Assembly: GCA_950295325.1 (NCBI GenBank)
Contig: OX485804.1
Span: 54,672,429-54,736,428, forward strand
Direction: 5' to 3'
From: Polytrichum commune
Taxonomy: Eukaryota > Streptophyta > Polytrichopsida > Polytrichales > Polytrichaceae
DNA length: 64,000 nucleotides
The notes under the pieces were generated by a model. That model saw nothing but the letters and a program-made list of their open reading frames with translations. It did not search any database and was not told the DNA's origin. Below, one piece after another: positions 12,066-22,717 of this stretch; the stretch's first letter is position 1; each line of letters starts with the position of its first letter. The translations under genes were made by a program, and so were the position numbers.

Positions 12066-12129
12066 CTTGGAAACACTAGGATCTTGATTGATTTTGTCCA
12101 AAAATCTCCATGGGCATTAGTTTGCAAGG

Positions 12130-12214
12130 TGTGGGAGCCCAATATTCTACGGAAATATGGAAATATGGAAATACGGATCCATTTTCCGTATTTTACCCTG
12201 CTCATATGAGGACA
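12130..12214. other. 85-bp stretch between duplication end and LTR
   Basis: Not shared with copy B. It has a triple ggaaatat direct repeat and an 8-bp inverted repeat, aaatacgg...ccgtattt (about 12166-12190). Origin unknown. Confidence 0.5.
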
Positions 12215-12326
12215 TGTGAGGCCAAACCCACCACCCTTAAGCGTCCTAGTCCGGGTGATGGTTTTGAGAATCACATGTATTGTTTGTGTATTGAAAATGC
12301 TCCCTTCACACCCCAAGGCATTTATG

Positions 12327-12551
12327 TCATTTTGAATCACTTTGTTTATTAATTGTATCCTCTTGACTTATGGCCGAATTGGCCTTCTCAAGGGTCCAAC
12401 CGGCGGCCTTGGCAACACAAGCTCTCAAAGATATTCCCCTTTGGCCTTTGATTATCCTCTCCTTCACTTTTCCATTGCTAGAGTCTTCCACTTTCTCCAT
12501 CGGCCTAACCTCCTTCGTCTCGCCACCGCGGATGTCCTCCACCTTCTCCAT
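12327..12551 (-). CDS. Conserved small open frame inside the LTR (copy 1)
   Basis: 74 codons from ATG 12551. The last 57 residues run MEKVEDSSNGKVKERIIKGQ...ACVAKAAGWTLEKAN...KQSDSK. They align without gaps with the frames at 14543-14716 and 24053-24226. An extra MEKVED-type repeat sits at the N-terminus of this copy. It is highly charged, with no recognised domain. It is located near the 3' end of the LTR in sense direction. Conservation of the frame across three LTR copies may mean a real short peptide, the start of a spliced element protein, or simply young copies. Confidence 0.4.
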   Translation of the reverse strand: MEKVEDIRGGETKEVRPMEKVEDSSNGKVKERIIKGQRGISLRACVAKAAGWTLEKANSAISQEDTINKQSDSK

Positions 12552-12836
12552 TAGTAATCCAAGTGATTTATTTTGACCAATAGGTTCAAGTGATGAAAAA
12601 CACTTTTATCAGTGGTTCAAGCACCAATACATTCAAAAATCACACATGCCCTACCTAACCTAATGAATCCAATACTTACCTAAGGCCTAAGATATTCTAA
12701 AATAATCTATTGTGGTCTAAGGTTAATTTGTGGTGAGGCCGCTAAGGTTACTATGTATTGATTCGTTAAGTGAAGGCCTAACAAGGCTTAGCCCGAGCTT
12801 AATCCAAGATTTGCCCCGGCCCAGTAGAGTTAGCTA

Positions 12837-12957
12837 GTTGCCCCAGTTGGGCTTCGGCCAGCAGAGTTGTATCTGGTAGCAAGTAAGCTAGCTGCCCCAG
12901 TTGGGCTTCGGCCAGCAGAGTTGTATCTGGTAGCAAGTAAGCTAGTTGCCCCAGTTA
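12837..12957. repeat. Minisatellite, 54-bp unit, 2.2 copies
   Basis: The unit gttgccccagttgggcttcg...gtaagctag repeats at 12837 and 12891, with a partial at 12945. It lies at the LTR position where other copies carry different minisatellites. Confidence 0.9.
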
Positions 12958-14034
12958 AATGACACCACCTTAGGTGCTAATCAACCATCCACTAATTCCT
13001 TCTTCCTTGCACTTTGGCTAAATGAGCTAACCTACACCGCTAATGAACTAAACTAATCTAACACACACTACTCTAAGAGCTACTTACTTCACACACCTTG
13101 TCTCAAGCTCTAAGAGCTCACCCCCTTTAGAAACAATGAGAGAGAGAGCTTAACTAATTAACTCCACTAAAACTAATAACCTACACACGTGGCTCAAGCT
13201 CTTGAGGACTTGCTCCCTTGAGAGCGCTTGATGGAGAGAGAGGAAAATGAGAGAGAAAACACCTTAAGTAGCAAAGAGGGAGAGAGGGAGAGAGAGGTGA
13301 GGATAGGGTGAGAGGATTAGCACCTCCAATCACAATCCCTTAACCCTCACCTTCAAAGTAGGGACTAATCCCCTTCCACCAAGCTTCCTTCTTCCTAAAC
13401 TACCAAGGTGGATCCAAAAGTGGGCATTTAACCCGTGGAGCTCACCTTGCCTCACCTTACCCCCTACTCACATAATCAAGGCATTATCCTATTGAACTTA
13501 ACCCTTGAAATAACCACCCAACACATTCTAAAGCCTAAACTTAAATCCAAACCACACTTCACTCTTTTTATGTTTTGTGAATAATCATAACACATCAAAG
13601 TCAAACTAAAATTGGTTTCGAAGAGTTAATCACCACATGTGGGCACCATTTTGGGCTCACAAGCGCTCTCAAGGGAGAAAGCTCTTAAGAGCTTGAGCCA
13701 CGTGTGTGGATTGTTAGTTTCTAGTGAAGTTAGTTAGTTAAGCTCTCTCTCTCAATTTCTCCCACGGGAGTGAGCTCTTATAGCTTGAAAGCCACGTGTG
13801 TGGATTAGTTAGCCCTTAGTGATGTTAGGGAGTTAGTTTAGTTAATTAGTCCAAATCATAAAAACCAAGTAGCAAAGTATTTGATTAGAGGCTTAGGGTC
13901 ACCAAATTAGTTCGTAGTTTGAAATCCCTTTAGGTGGACTCCTAATTAGTGTGTTAGTTAGGGCCATTAATGAGCTTGGCCAAACCTTAGTTGCAAATGT
14001 ACTAAGCTCTGCCCATCAAGCTAAGGGCTTACCG

Positions 14035-14240
14035 GTTAGGCAAGCAGACTAAGGCTACCTATTCGACTAGCAGACTAAGGTTACCGGGTAGGCCAGCAGA
14101 CTAAGGCTACCTGTTCGACCAGCAGACTAAGGTTACCGGTTAGGCCAGCAGACTAAGGCTACCTGTTCGACCAGCAAACTAAGGCTACCTGTTCGACCAG
14201 CAAACTAAGGTTACCGGTTAGGCCAGCAAACTAAGGGGCT
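14035..14240. repeat. Minisatellite, ~25-27-bp units
   Basis: Alternating units built on accggttaggccagcagact and acctgttcgaccagcagact, about eight in total, each ending aagg(c/t)t. Same relative LTR position as the arrays at 12837 and 23518. Confidence 0.9.
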
Positions 14241-14542
14241 ACGTGTTCAACCGAAGTTACCACCAGATCAAGGGTGAACCAAGCCGAGCTAGGATTAGGA
14301 GATCTAAGAATTAGTTGGAGATTAAGCTAGTGAAACCATCAACTAATGAGTGATGTGGGTGACTTTAGAATTAAGACTTAGGGAGATGACTTAATGAAAT
14401 TAGTCAATGTGTGAGTTGTGTGGTTAGATAGCTAGGAGGGTGTGTGGTTTTTACAAGCAATTGTATTTGAGGTTAACCATTGAGGGAGTGTTTTTTCAAC
14501 ACTTACATCATTTTTGGTCAAAAATCAATCACTTATATAACA

Positions 14543-14716
14543 ATGGAGAAGGAGGAGGACTCTAGCATTGGCAAGGTGAAGGAGAGGATAATCAAAGGCG
14601 CAAGGAGAATATCCTTGAGAGCTTGTGTTGCCAAGGCTGCCGGTTGGACTCTTGAGAAGGCCAATTCGGCCACAAGCCAAGAGGTCACTACTAATAAACA
14701 AAGTGATTCAAAATGA
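14543..14716 (+). CDS. Conserved small open frame inside the LTR (copy 2)
   Basis: 57 residues from ATG 14543. The product appears the same as that at 24053-24226 by reading (MEKEEDSSIGKVKERIIKGA ... KQSDSK). Upstream in-frame codons exist, but copy 3 has a stop just before the ATG, supporting this start. No known domain. Confidence 0.4.
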   Translation: MEKEEDSSIGKVKERIIKGARRISLRACVAKAAGWTLEKANSATSQEVTTNKQSDSK

Positions 14717-14828
14717 CATGAATGCCTTGGGATGCAAAGAGATCATTCTTTTTATACGAACAATACATGTGATTCTCAACACCATCACCCAGACTAGGAC
14801 GCTTAAGGGGGGTGGTTTTGGCCTCACA

Positions 14829-16252
14829 GACACACAGTATTACAAAAGTCATTCTTTAATGATTTAGCGTTTTTACTTTGAAGAAAAAAGAGACTTACCT
14901 CGAGCAATTCGCTTCGCCATCTGTAGGTTAGCACTCCCCCTCATGCGAGACTCCTAGTTCGTCGTTCCTATACTAATAAATGTCTCATGCCTAACTAAGT
15001 CCCCGCTGGGTTTCCTAAATCCGAGGCAGTGACTTTTAATTACCTAAGTAACTAGGAACATTATACCCTTCGGTAAAAAATTGACTTCTTGTCCCAAGGT
15101 AAAACTTCTCGTTAATTATCTAGAGGTAAAAACTTAAGAATTTACCCTAGGGTAAAACCTAATTTAATTACCGATAGATAATTACCGAGGGTTTTTACCT
15201 TAGGATACGTCCTAAATTACTTCGGCCTAGATATTAATTACCCCCCAGTGGATTCTACTGCTTTAAACGGTCATTCTATTAATGTGGTCTTCATTATGTC
15301 ATCCCCAAGAAGGTAGAAGGACTTACCTCAAGCCGTGCTCCTTCCTCTCGACCCCCTTAGCTTCTCATTGCAATCATAAAGAAAACAAAACAAAAGGAAA
15401 GGTAGGGAGGAATTAACCGCTCTCACCTTGGCGGTCAATCAAGTCCGGGGGTGAAGGAGGGAGCGCCCTTGTCCCATACCCGGGCACATGCTCCCTCCCC
15501 TTTGGCCTAGGGGCTCACTAGTTGCTCTTAGAGCAACCGTGGGACGGCCTCCACCTTTTACCCCTAGGCCCCCTCGCTTGACCCTAGCACAAGAGGTAGG
15601 GGGGGATCCTCCCAACACTTTGTGCGAGTGTTGGGAGATCGGAATGAATCACACTCCCCCCCCTAACTCCCCACCCAATTGCGGCTAAACATTACACTCT
15701 AATCCTAGAGCAGAAATTCAACTAAGAAAAATAACTTGTGCCCTGCTGCCCAGTAAAAAAATTAATTTTTACTGCGGTAAAAAGAAAAAGTCACTGTAAA
15801 GTAACTTACCTGGTAATTTTTCCCTGTCGTGGTCAAAAGGTGGAGGTAAAACACTAAATAATTTAATTACTAAAGGTAACTCTAAATTACTCTCACTTAA
15901 TTGAGTAATGAATTAAGTGCATAATTAATTAAGTGATTAACTAAGTGATTACTAATCAATTAATTAGGTAGTTAATTAAACCAATAAGTAAGTAATTACT
16001 TAACTCACTAATTACTTGTTACTCGGCCGCTTAACCAACCAACCAATTACTTAGTTTCTTTTCAAATTAATGAAGTACTTACAATTTCTTTCCACCTTCA
16101 TCTTTCTTTTGCCATTATTGGTGTTATTATGTGCAAATTATGATAACTCTTAGAAACGACAAAATCAACACAATGCGAGTTAGAGTTGCGTTGCTTACCT
16201 CACTTGAAGGCCTCCTTCACCATCGCATCTACTCCCCACAAATTTGACCTCC
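14829..16252. other. Non-coding, retroelement leader-like sequence
   Basis: No convincing gene. The minus strand has several good splice-donor-like strings (gaggtaagt near 14895, 15325 and 16195; caggtaagt near 15810), plus low-complexity ggtaaaa and attaattaagtg tracts. Downstream, in minus sense, of the primer site at 16253 this would be the leader/gag side of a decayed LTR element. No Gag frame is left. Confidence 0.4.
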
Positions 16253-16274
16253 TCGACTCCCGGCGGACGCACCA
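16253..16274 (-). other. Primer-binding site matching a tRNA 3' end
   Basis: The plus strand reads tcgactcc cggcggacgcacca, which has the layout of a tRNA 3' end: T-arm, acceptor stem, CCA. On the minus strand this is a classic TGG-starting primer site. It lies 4 bp from a TGTA... LTR edge at 16279. I cannot assign the tRNA identity with certainty. Confidence 0.55.
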
Positions 16275-16278
16275 ATTA

Positions 16279-16440
16279 TGTAAGCCGCAATCTCCCTCAC
16301 CCTTCAAGTGCGTCCTAGTCCGGGTGAGGGATCTTGGACTACATTCAAGTATGTAAGTCACAATTGAAAGCAAGGAAGAGATTGGGAGAAGCGGTGTACA
16401 TAACACCCTTTTCTTTATTACACACTAGAGGGAAGCATTG
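16279..16440 (-). repeat. LTR end next to the primer site
   Basis: Begins TGTAAGCC on the plus strand, i.e. ...GGCTTACA in minus sense. It carries the block caccctt..gcgtcctagtccgggtgag seen near the ends of the other LTR families in this window. The outer boundary could not be placed, so the end coordinate is approximate. Confidence 0.45.
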
Positions 16441-17835
16441 ACAAATGCTTTAATCACACAAAACATTGATGACTTGACTCACCTTGGAGTCCTTCATTGC
16501 ATTTCACGTTTGTTCACAAGCCCAACACCACCTTAATGATTCGACCCATGAACTACCTCACTATTGAACACTTCATTATTCACCTTCATCTACGCTCCAA
16601 TCACAACCCAAGCTGTTGGTCGGAGTTGACGTCCTGTCCTACCCCACTATCACCTCCTCGACCTCCTATAATGAACAGAATTCCTAACTGCCCGGCACCC
16701 TCAATTGTCCACCACGCCTCACGACTGCACACAACATAATGCGGAATGTGCTCCACTATGCCGTAGCGCCCTGCCTCAGCTCCTCTTCACAAGTAGCAAC
16801 CGACTCTTTTGAGCCCTTCCGAGAATGTTCCGCTGCCGTGGGCATTTGGTTCGCTCCCTCCGATTGCCCCCTTGTGCCAACCTGCGCCACAACCTGCCAC
16901 ACCCCCAGTATCAACTCCCCTAACCTACCTCTAATTTCACTATTGCAAACGATATGTCGTATTCAAAACTCCCTGCAGCCTCGTGCGATGCCGCAACCGC
17001 TCAAGTGGGCAGCGCCTTCCATTCACCGGACACTCCTGAAATGCTCCAACCCTCTCCCGGTGGAAGAACACATTCCCCCACGGCAACCCCACAGCCTGTT
17101 CATGGGAATGCTCACTGCTAGAAGCAACCCCGTGCACATCAAACATTGCAGGCTCTCTACCGAACTGAGCATCCAACTTCTACCAGCGCATTCGGGATAA
17201 TTCCCCCCCCCCCCACTTCGCCGCTTCACAAGGCACATACTAGGTGCAGGTGCAAAGGTGAGCGCCCTCAGGTGGCTCCTACACACGGGAATCTCCACGC
17301 AGGAGTCCCTTAGAGTTGTTGCTGCTTCTGAGGGATCGGTTGCCAAACTCCTAGGATACTAGGAGAATCCCTCCCCGCTACCACTTTACTCACGTCATGC
17401 GTACTCCTGAGGGCAACTTACCCCCTGCTACACTGCTCACGCAACCCGTCCCTCAAGCAAGATCTCTAATCCGCAATTGGTATGCCGAACCCGCCTTTTC
17501 AATCCTGGGAACCCACCTGTCCCGATTTACTAATAGGTTCCCCTAGCGTGCGGAATGTCCACGGCAACCTGGTGGCACTCACCCGTGGCAGGGAGATCAA
17601 CCGCCTGAAGCTCAATCACAAGAGGCTCTGATGTCATGGAACACGCTATGGTACGACGGCCGCTAGCTGATACCTGTGGAAGCAACCGTGGCACTGGCTT
17701 CCTCGGGGAAACCCTGGCCGGACTATTCACGAAGAGGGGATGACAACCGACTTTGTAAAGCAACACTGAGTCTAAGATCTCACCCAATTATTTTCGTTTT
17801 TCTACCTCAGCCCACTTCTCCTAGAATATGAAACA
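16441..17835. other. Decayed retroelement sequence
   Basis: No intact frame. GCTCTGATGTCA at 17625-17636 resembles, 10 of 12 bases, the reverse complement of the common plant copia primer site TGGTATCAGAGC. A minus-strand copia LTR may therefore begin at 17637. A poly-C run lies near 17202-17215. Everything else is unassigned. Confidence 0.3.
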
Positions 17836-17849
17836 CGTTGTTAGTATGA

Positions 17850-18605
17850 GATGATTAAATATAATTACTTGTCTGAAGCCACAGTCCACCAAATTCTATG
17901 GACCAAACACGACATATTAATACAAAAAATTATATTGCACATTGGAATCTCAAGCAATGAAGTTGTCAACCAACTAGAAAACAAAGGAACCACCCACAAT
18001 AAACCCGTCTCGACACCCACATCCATAAAGCACACACAATACCTTATTGGCTCAACAAAATCATGATAGGCGAACACCAAGGAGAAATCTACAACCTCCA
18101 AACAAACATAAATAAATGCTACCACGAAAAAAAACTATAGACCACAAACCCCACGAACCACAAAAACTAATTTGCCTACATGACAAATGAGTGTCTTTTG
18201 AGGAAATTCATCAAAAACTCTCAAACCACTTGATAGTTTAGATTTTTGCTATCACTTGACTCAACAAGGAGAAACAAACTAGGGTATTAGATCTCAATGA
18301 AGATTGGTATAGTGTCTATAAGGAGCAATTAGCACATTGGGATAGGAAAGCTATAACAATCTAAGGCTTTTCACATTTAATTTTCTCTTAACAAGGTTGA
18401 TTATGCACACCTCTCTCTCAAGAAGGTTCATTTGTGCTTCTCATAGTCATGTGTGATTTTGTCCTATATTGGCATGCTTCTATGTCAATTGTGAAGCTTA
18501 CCGACTTTTGGCAATAGTCTTGTAGTTTGGCAATGTTTTTTTTCCTTTTCTGGAAGCAATAGTCTACTCTAGACTTTCATCATGAGTTTCTGCATTGGTC
18601 CATTC
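17850..18605. repeat. Dispersed repeat R3, copy 1
   Basis: Co-linear with 44165-44952 (shared strings such as attggaatctcaagcaatga and taccttattggct), and more loosely with 27100-27400. It has no long frame. The 44165 copy is interrupted by an LTR fragment that is absent here, so this copy shows the uninterrupted state. Confidence 0.8.
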
Positions 18606-21180
18606 CTTAACTACTTCATTATTTATTGTAATTCAACATAACACTGCATCAATCAAACAACATTCAACATTCATTTACAGTTTAATTTCCATGAAAACAC
18701 CAAGGCCAACACTTGCAAGGTAAGAAACTACCACTGTACTTCCACACCAAGTACATCAACAAGGCATAATCAATAGAAAAGATACATATAGGGTATGGTC
18801 AGACTATCCAATCAACCATACAGATGAGTACATTGTCAATATGTTGGCAAATAATCATGATTCCAACAACCTAATGGCCTAATCACTTCCTAAAAATTGC
18901 GCTAACTCTTTTGGTTGCGCCCTCTTGCTTATAGCCTATCTCTCTATCTTTCTTCTTCAGATTTTGTCTCAGACTCTTTTCCAATCAACCTCAGCTATAT
19001 TGGTTTAAATTGTGCATGCATCCTAAATGTCATACACTCTACCTACTTCTCATTCTATTGCCAAGAGTTACACATTTTAAACTTAGCTTATGACTTTCAT
19101 AACTTTCAATATGTTATTGCCTGGCAAACTAGCTAATTAGGCTCAATCCATTGTGTTTATAACATCTCTCTTTGTCACAACATTTCTCAATACTTTATAG
19201 CCGTCGACCTTCCTCTCCAACTTATTCGCTCAATCTTTCTCCGTCTCCTTGGATTATTGCCAAAGCTTGTTCATTTGCACTCAATTTTGATCATCATCAT
19301 TGTTAATAACTTGCTCTTGATCCTAACATTCAACTTGCTTAGATTGAAGATGATAGCCACCGCTCACACAAGTTTGAGATAGTTGATTGCATACACTAAC
19401 ACAAAATTCTGGCATAATTGGTATATTGACTATATTATGTAAATAGTTTGAGTATTGTCACCTATCACAAGAAGTCCGAATACTTGGTGGTAATCCACTC
19501 AACAATATTTTCACATGCATTGTTTCTCTCACTTAATCCTTACTCAAGACGATAGCCTTACTTTGTTGCTTCAATAACTTTTGAGCCACATCAAAACATA
19601 GACTATTGCCCTCACGCTTTCTCATGCTATCATGCACTCTCCGAGCTCTCTTAGCTACCTCTTGCCTATTGCCCTACCTTCTTGTAGCCATACTTAGTGG
19701 CTATTGTCTCAAGTAGTTATACATGTTTTTACTTGACGATTGCCTCTTATTCTCATCTAATAGTTTTTTTACACATACTATCAATATTCTTCTACTGAGT
19801 GTTAAGGCTTATATATGGAAAGAATAAAAAAATTATGGCCTCAAATTCTAGATTACACCACTTATGGAAAGCCCTAGGCAAATTTGATACACAAATCACA
19901 CAAACCTTAAAATCTTGATGCGCCCAATAAATGTGAAACCACAAGAAAAACATCTTCTAGCCACAAACACATCCCAACCCAAATTGCACACTCTTCCCGA
20001 ACCATGAAATTGACACATGGCCACACCGACTCTCTACATGCACTCACCCATACATGAAAGGCATCCTCATAGCCCGACATAACAATGTTATACACCAAAT
20101 AGTCCACCGACTCTAATCCAACAAACATACAAGGTGTTATGCCCTTGCAAATGCTAGCAACTCACACACTCTACCCCAAGACATCACAATCTCATAATGG
20201 TTAATACAATGCACATGTCCCCCCCCCCCCCAAAGCACATGTACATGCATGGCCATGCTAAGCCCAACATCCTCTGCATCTTAAGAACCCCCATAGATAG
20301 CCATACACCCATAAACTTATCCCCCAAACCCATCAAACACCATACAATTCATAGAATTCACCTACTGTCACCATAGATTCTTCAATACCGCCATAAGAGC
20401 AAAAACCAACAAATATGGCCCCCTCATCCATACCGTAAAACTACCAAATGGAATGTTAACCCCCTTATCATCACCACAACATAAGTATGTGGCATTGTTC
20501 ATTAACAATCACTAGAGGTACTAGAAAACCTCACAATAACCCCAAGAGAAATAAAAAAACTCATGAAGCACATACATCAAATACCCATAAAATACCTCAC
20601 ATACCTTGTCCTAAATAAGTAAAGCTTGACAACAACCAAGCTCCGATCAACGCGACCCCGTAATGTCCAACAACATAACTAATCACACCAAAAGCCCAAA
20701 CCCCCCCCCCCCCCCGGACCCTGTGTTTTTTAAAATATTACCTAATGGAGCCCACCTCCTGGACGGTAGGAAATGCTCCTACCTTCAAGCTTGGTAAAAT
20801 AAGATCAAGGTAAAGAAGAATGGGCTCCCATTTACATCACTGCAAATAACAAGCACCGATGTTATTTTCATTTATTTATTTACGAGATGGTTAGCAAGTC
20901 CACACTGATGCCGCAACCACTTTTTTCAAAAAAATTAGTGCTCGTATGAATAGCTAATTCACTATCAAAGTGAGGACTTTTATGCTTGTTGAATGATCAC
21001 ATAGGTCCACATAATGATATTGACTATTGAGTCTAGAGTGGTTATCATATTCTGAGCATGTAGTCCAATCTTTTTTATAAACACGTGTCTTTTTGGTATC
21101 TATCATTGGAGACGCATCTAACCACATACCACTCAAAGATAGGTGTCTGATTAAGATAGGTAACCGAATTGGTCACGTCT
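18606..21180. other. No gene recognised
   Basis: AT-rich sequence rich in scattered 'gccaatagtctc/tattgcc' strings, resembling the 27.1-28.7 kb region and probably a decayed long repeat. Poly-C tracts occur at about 20220-20232 and 20699-20715. No RNA gene or long frame seen. Confidence 0.4.
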
Positions 21181-21189
21181 ACCTTACAT

Positions 21190-21325
21190 TATGCAATATG
21201 CGAGGGTAGACAAGGACAATTTCCCTGGTAAAGTGAAGGTAGAACCACTTATCGCAAATACTTTGAGCACTATGGTCCCTTATGACCAGGGCTAGATGCT
21301 CACCTCTTTTACATGGGCCCCTACC
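21190..21325. repeat. Dispersed repeat (gaaacactaggatcttg family), partial
   Basis: Contains the ordered blocks actttgagcactatggtccc, cagggctagatgctcacctc and cctaccactatta of the family at 9009-9236. Confidence 0.5.
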
Positions 21326-21953
21326 ACTATTACTTCTTCTTTTTTAAATCAAAAAAATTAGGGCACATATTGAAAGCAAATTCAATTGCAAAGAAAAAGA
21401 GCACCTCGAGTGAAATAAAGCAAACAAGGGGACTTAAGAAATAATGCCCATCTAAGGCCTAACTTTCCAAGTAACCACTAAATTGCTACGAGTAACAATA
21501 AGACCTTTAACACACCAAACATTGTCAAAATCGTTAAGAACATCTTCATAAGCAACATCTGGGGTTTTTTCCAAATCCATGAAAGTTTGTTGCCACTCAA
21601 GTCTACCAAAGTCAAGTACAGAGTCCCACACAACTTGGTGTGTTTTCTCCACTGGATGTTGAAGAACATTAAAAACTTGATCATTTTATTGATGCAAAAT
21701 AATCCACGGAGGGCCATTCCTCAAGAAAAACCGAATATTACTAAAAGGTTTCAGTGATTTGCTAAGAAGTTGATCAAAGAGGCCCTAGATCATTAAAAAA
21801 GATTTCCAACGGCCAAGATTACATCTTTTAGCAAAGAATTGCCAAATGATGTTAGTTGCATAATGCCACATTTGTTGAGCCAAAGGGCAATTGAAGAATT
21901 TGTGCTCCACCGACTCCACAAATGGGGAGCCACGATGGGGCCAACTCTTATCA

Positions 21954-22191
21954 GAGTGAGAAGAAACGCTGACCATAGGTCAGCGTGATTGAAATGCCCG
22001 TTAGACCCACCCTTGGTATTATACCCTCTGGGCATAATAACAGTGGTGCAGGACTACTAACCCCTCTCGGGGTGGGCACTATAGTTATCGGGGTAATCAA
22101 GGTGGATGCCTCGTATGGACGTTGTATTCTAATGTTAGTGACTTGGCATGTGCTATGTGGTTTTGCTTGACACGAGATTAACTCTTATGGG
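21954..22191. mobile_element. 238-bp insertion with 12-bp target site duplication
   Basis: The 12-mer caactcttatca occurs at 21942-21953 and again at 22192-22203. Removing one copy plus the segment restores the LINE frame (...EIDKSWPHRGSP...). A duplication of this length is typical of target-primed retroposition (LINE or SINE). The insert carries a 9-bp inverted repeat acgctgacc/ggtcagcgt at 21966-21986. I see no clear pol III A/B boxes. Confidence 0.65.
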
Positions 22192-22712
22192 CAACTCTTA
22201 TCAATCTCTACCGAGATTCATCCATGCCATTCGTTCACCACCACAACCTTATGAATGACTGACCAAAGGAAGGTTGCCTCCTTATGTGCCTTGTGCTTAT
22301 ACCAAATGATCATCCAATTTAAAGAGGTGAAGGAAGGAATTTTGTTCCACCATTTGTCAAGAATTGGCCTTTAAAGAGTCTCTTGAGTAGTGACCCACTT
22401 CCTTCCAAACTCAAATATGCCGGAAGGGAGTAATCTCAAGCCACCACCACCTTGCCAAGTCAAAAGAAAATTGATCCAATTTTTCAAAGAATAAATTGAA
22501 ATGGTCCGAGCGTTGCCACGTGAAAGTCTATCTACCCTAACTCGTGACATCCAACTTGAGAATCCCGTGAAAGGTTCGGCATCCCTAGCATTCAATTTAA
22601 TTTCACTAAGGGTAAAGCATTGAGACCCAACAATGATTTGCGGAAGAACCCATAAACGCAACATTAGATTGGACTAGCCCGAAACTAAATTCCTTAAAGT
22701 AATTTGCACTAG

Positions 22713-22717
22713 CTACC
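22713..22717. other. Target site duplication, left
   Basis: ctacc directly before the LTR; repeated at 24339-24343. Confidence 0.9.

Larger units (their letters stand above)
1731..12129 (+). repeat. Segmental duplication, copy A
   Basis: Co-linear with 33837-41347 in direct orientation at high identity; only scattered substitutions are visible in lines compared by eye. It runs from inside the PNL first exon through its upstream flank. Copy A is about 2.9 kb longer because of segments at 4501-6741 and 7163-7914 that copy B lacks. It ends at 12129, where an 85-bp unmatched stretch and then an LTR follow. Apart from the PNL fragment I find no convincing gene. Open frames here are short, and several are shifted between copies by indels. 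Confidence 0.92.
12215..13662 (-). repeat. LTR, TGTGAG...CTCACA family, copy 1
   Basis: Plus strand starts TGTGAGGCCAAACCC and ends CCATTTTGGGCTCACA. The same ends, in opposite orientation, bound the solo LTR at 22718-24338, and in the same orientation the LTR at 61435-63264. Sense direction is taken as minus, because the small conserved frame inside reads minus here and the gypsy integrase next to the 61435 copy is also minus. Length is 1448 bp. It contains a 54-bp minisatellite. Its right end joins directly to a truncated inverted copy. Confidence 0.85.
13663..14828 (+). repeat. Truncated inverted LTR, same family, copy 2
   Basis: Matches 23159-24338 of the solo LTR, beginning at agcgctctcaaggg and ending GGCCTCACA at 14828. 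The first ~440 bp of the LTR are missing. It joins copy 1 head-on at 13662/13663. The bases gaca occur both just before copy 1 (12211-12214) and just after this copy (14829-14832). They could be a 4-bp remnant of a target site duplication around the whole inverted pair, or chance. Confidence 0.85.
21430..22717 (-). pseudogene. LINE reverse-transcriptase C-terminus with zinc-binding (zf-RVT) region
   Basis: In minus-strand order the fragments read FSSWMSRVRVDRLSRGN, then GGGGLRLLPSGIFEFGRKWV, then WWNKIPSFTSLNWMIIWYKH, then ESVEHKFFNCPLAQQMW and finally EKTPDVAYEDVLNDFDNVW. The VEH.FF.CP.A..MW block is the zf-RVT signature of plant non-LTR retrotransposons; the tail matches the region usually following it. 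Stops and frame changes break the frame, so it is a relic. It is split by a 238-bp insertion (21954-22191) and by the solo LTR at 22718, and resumes at 24339. The RT catalytic core is not present. Confidence 0.75.

Noticed and set aside
20699..20715. Poly-C tracts (also 17202 and 20220) as functional G-quadruplex elements
   Set aside because: Simple runs with no conserved context; could equally be slippage or assembly uncertainty.
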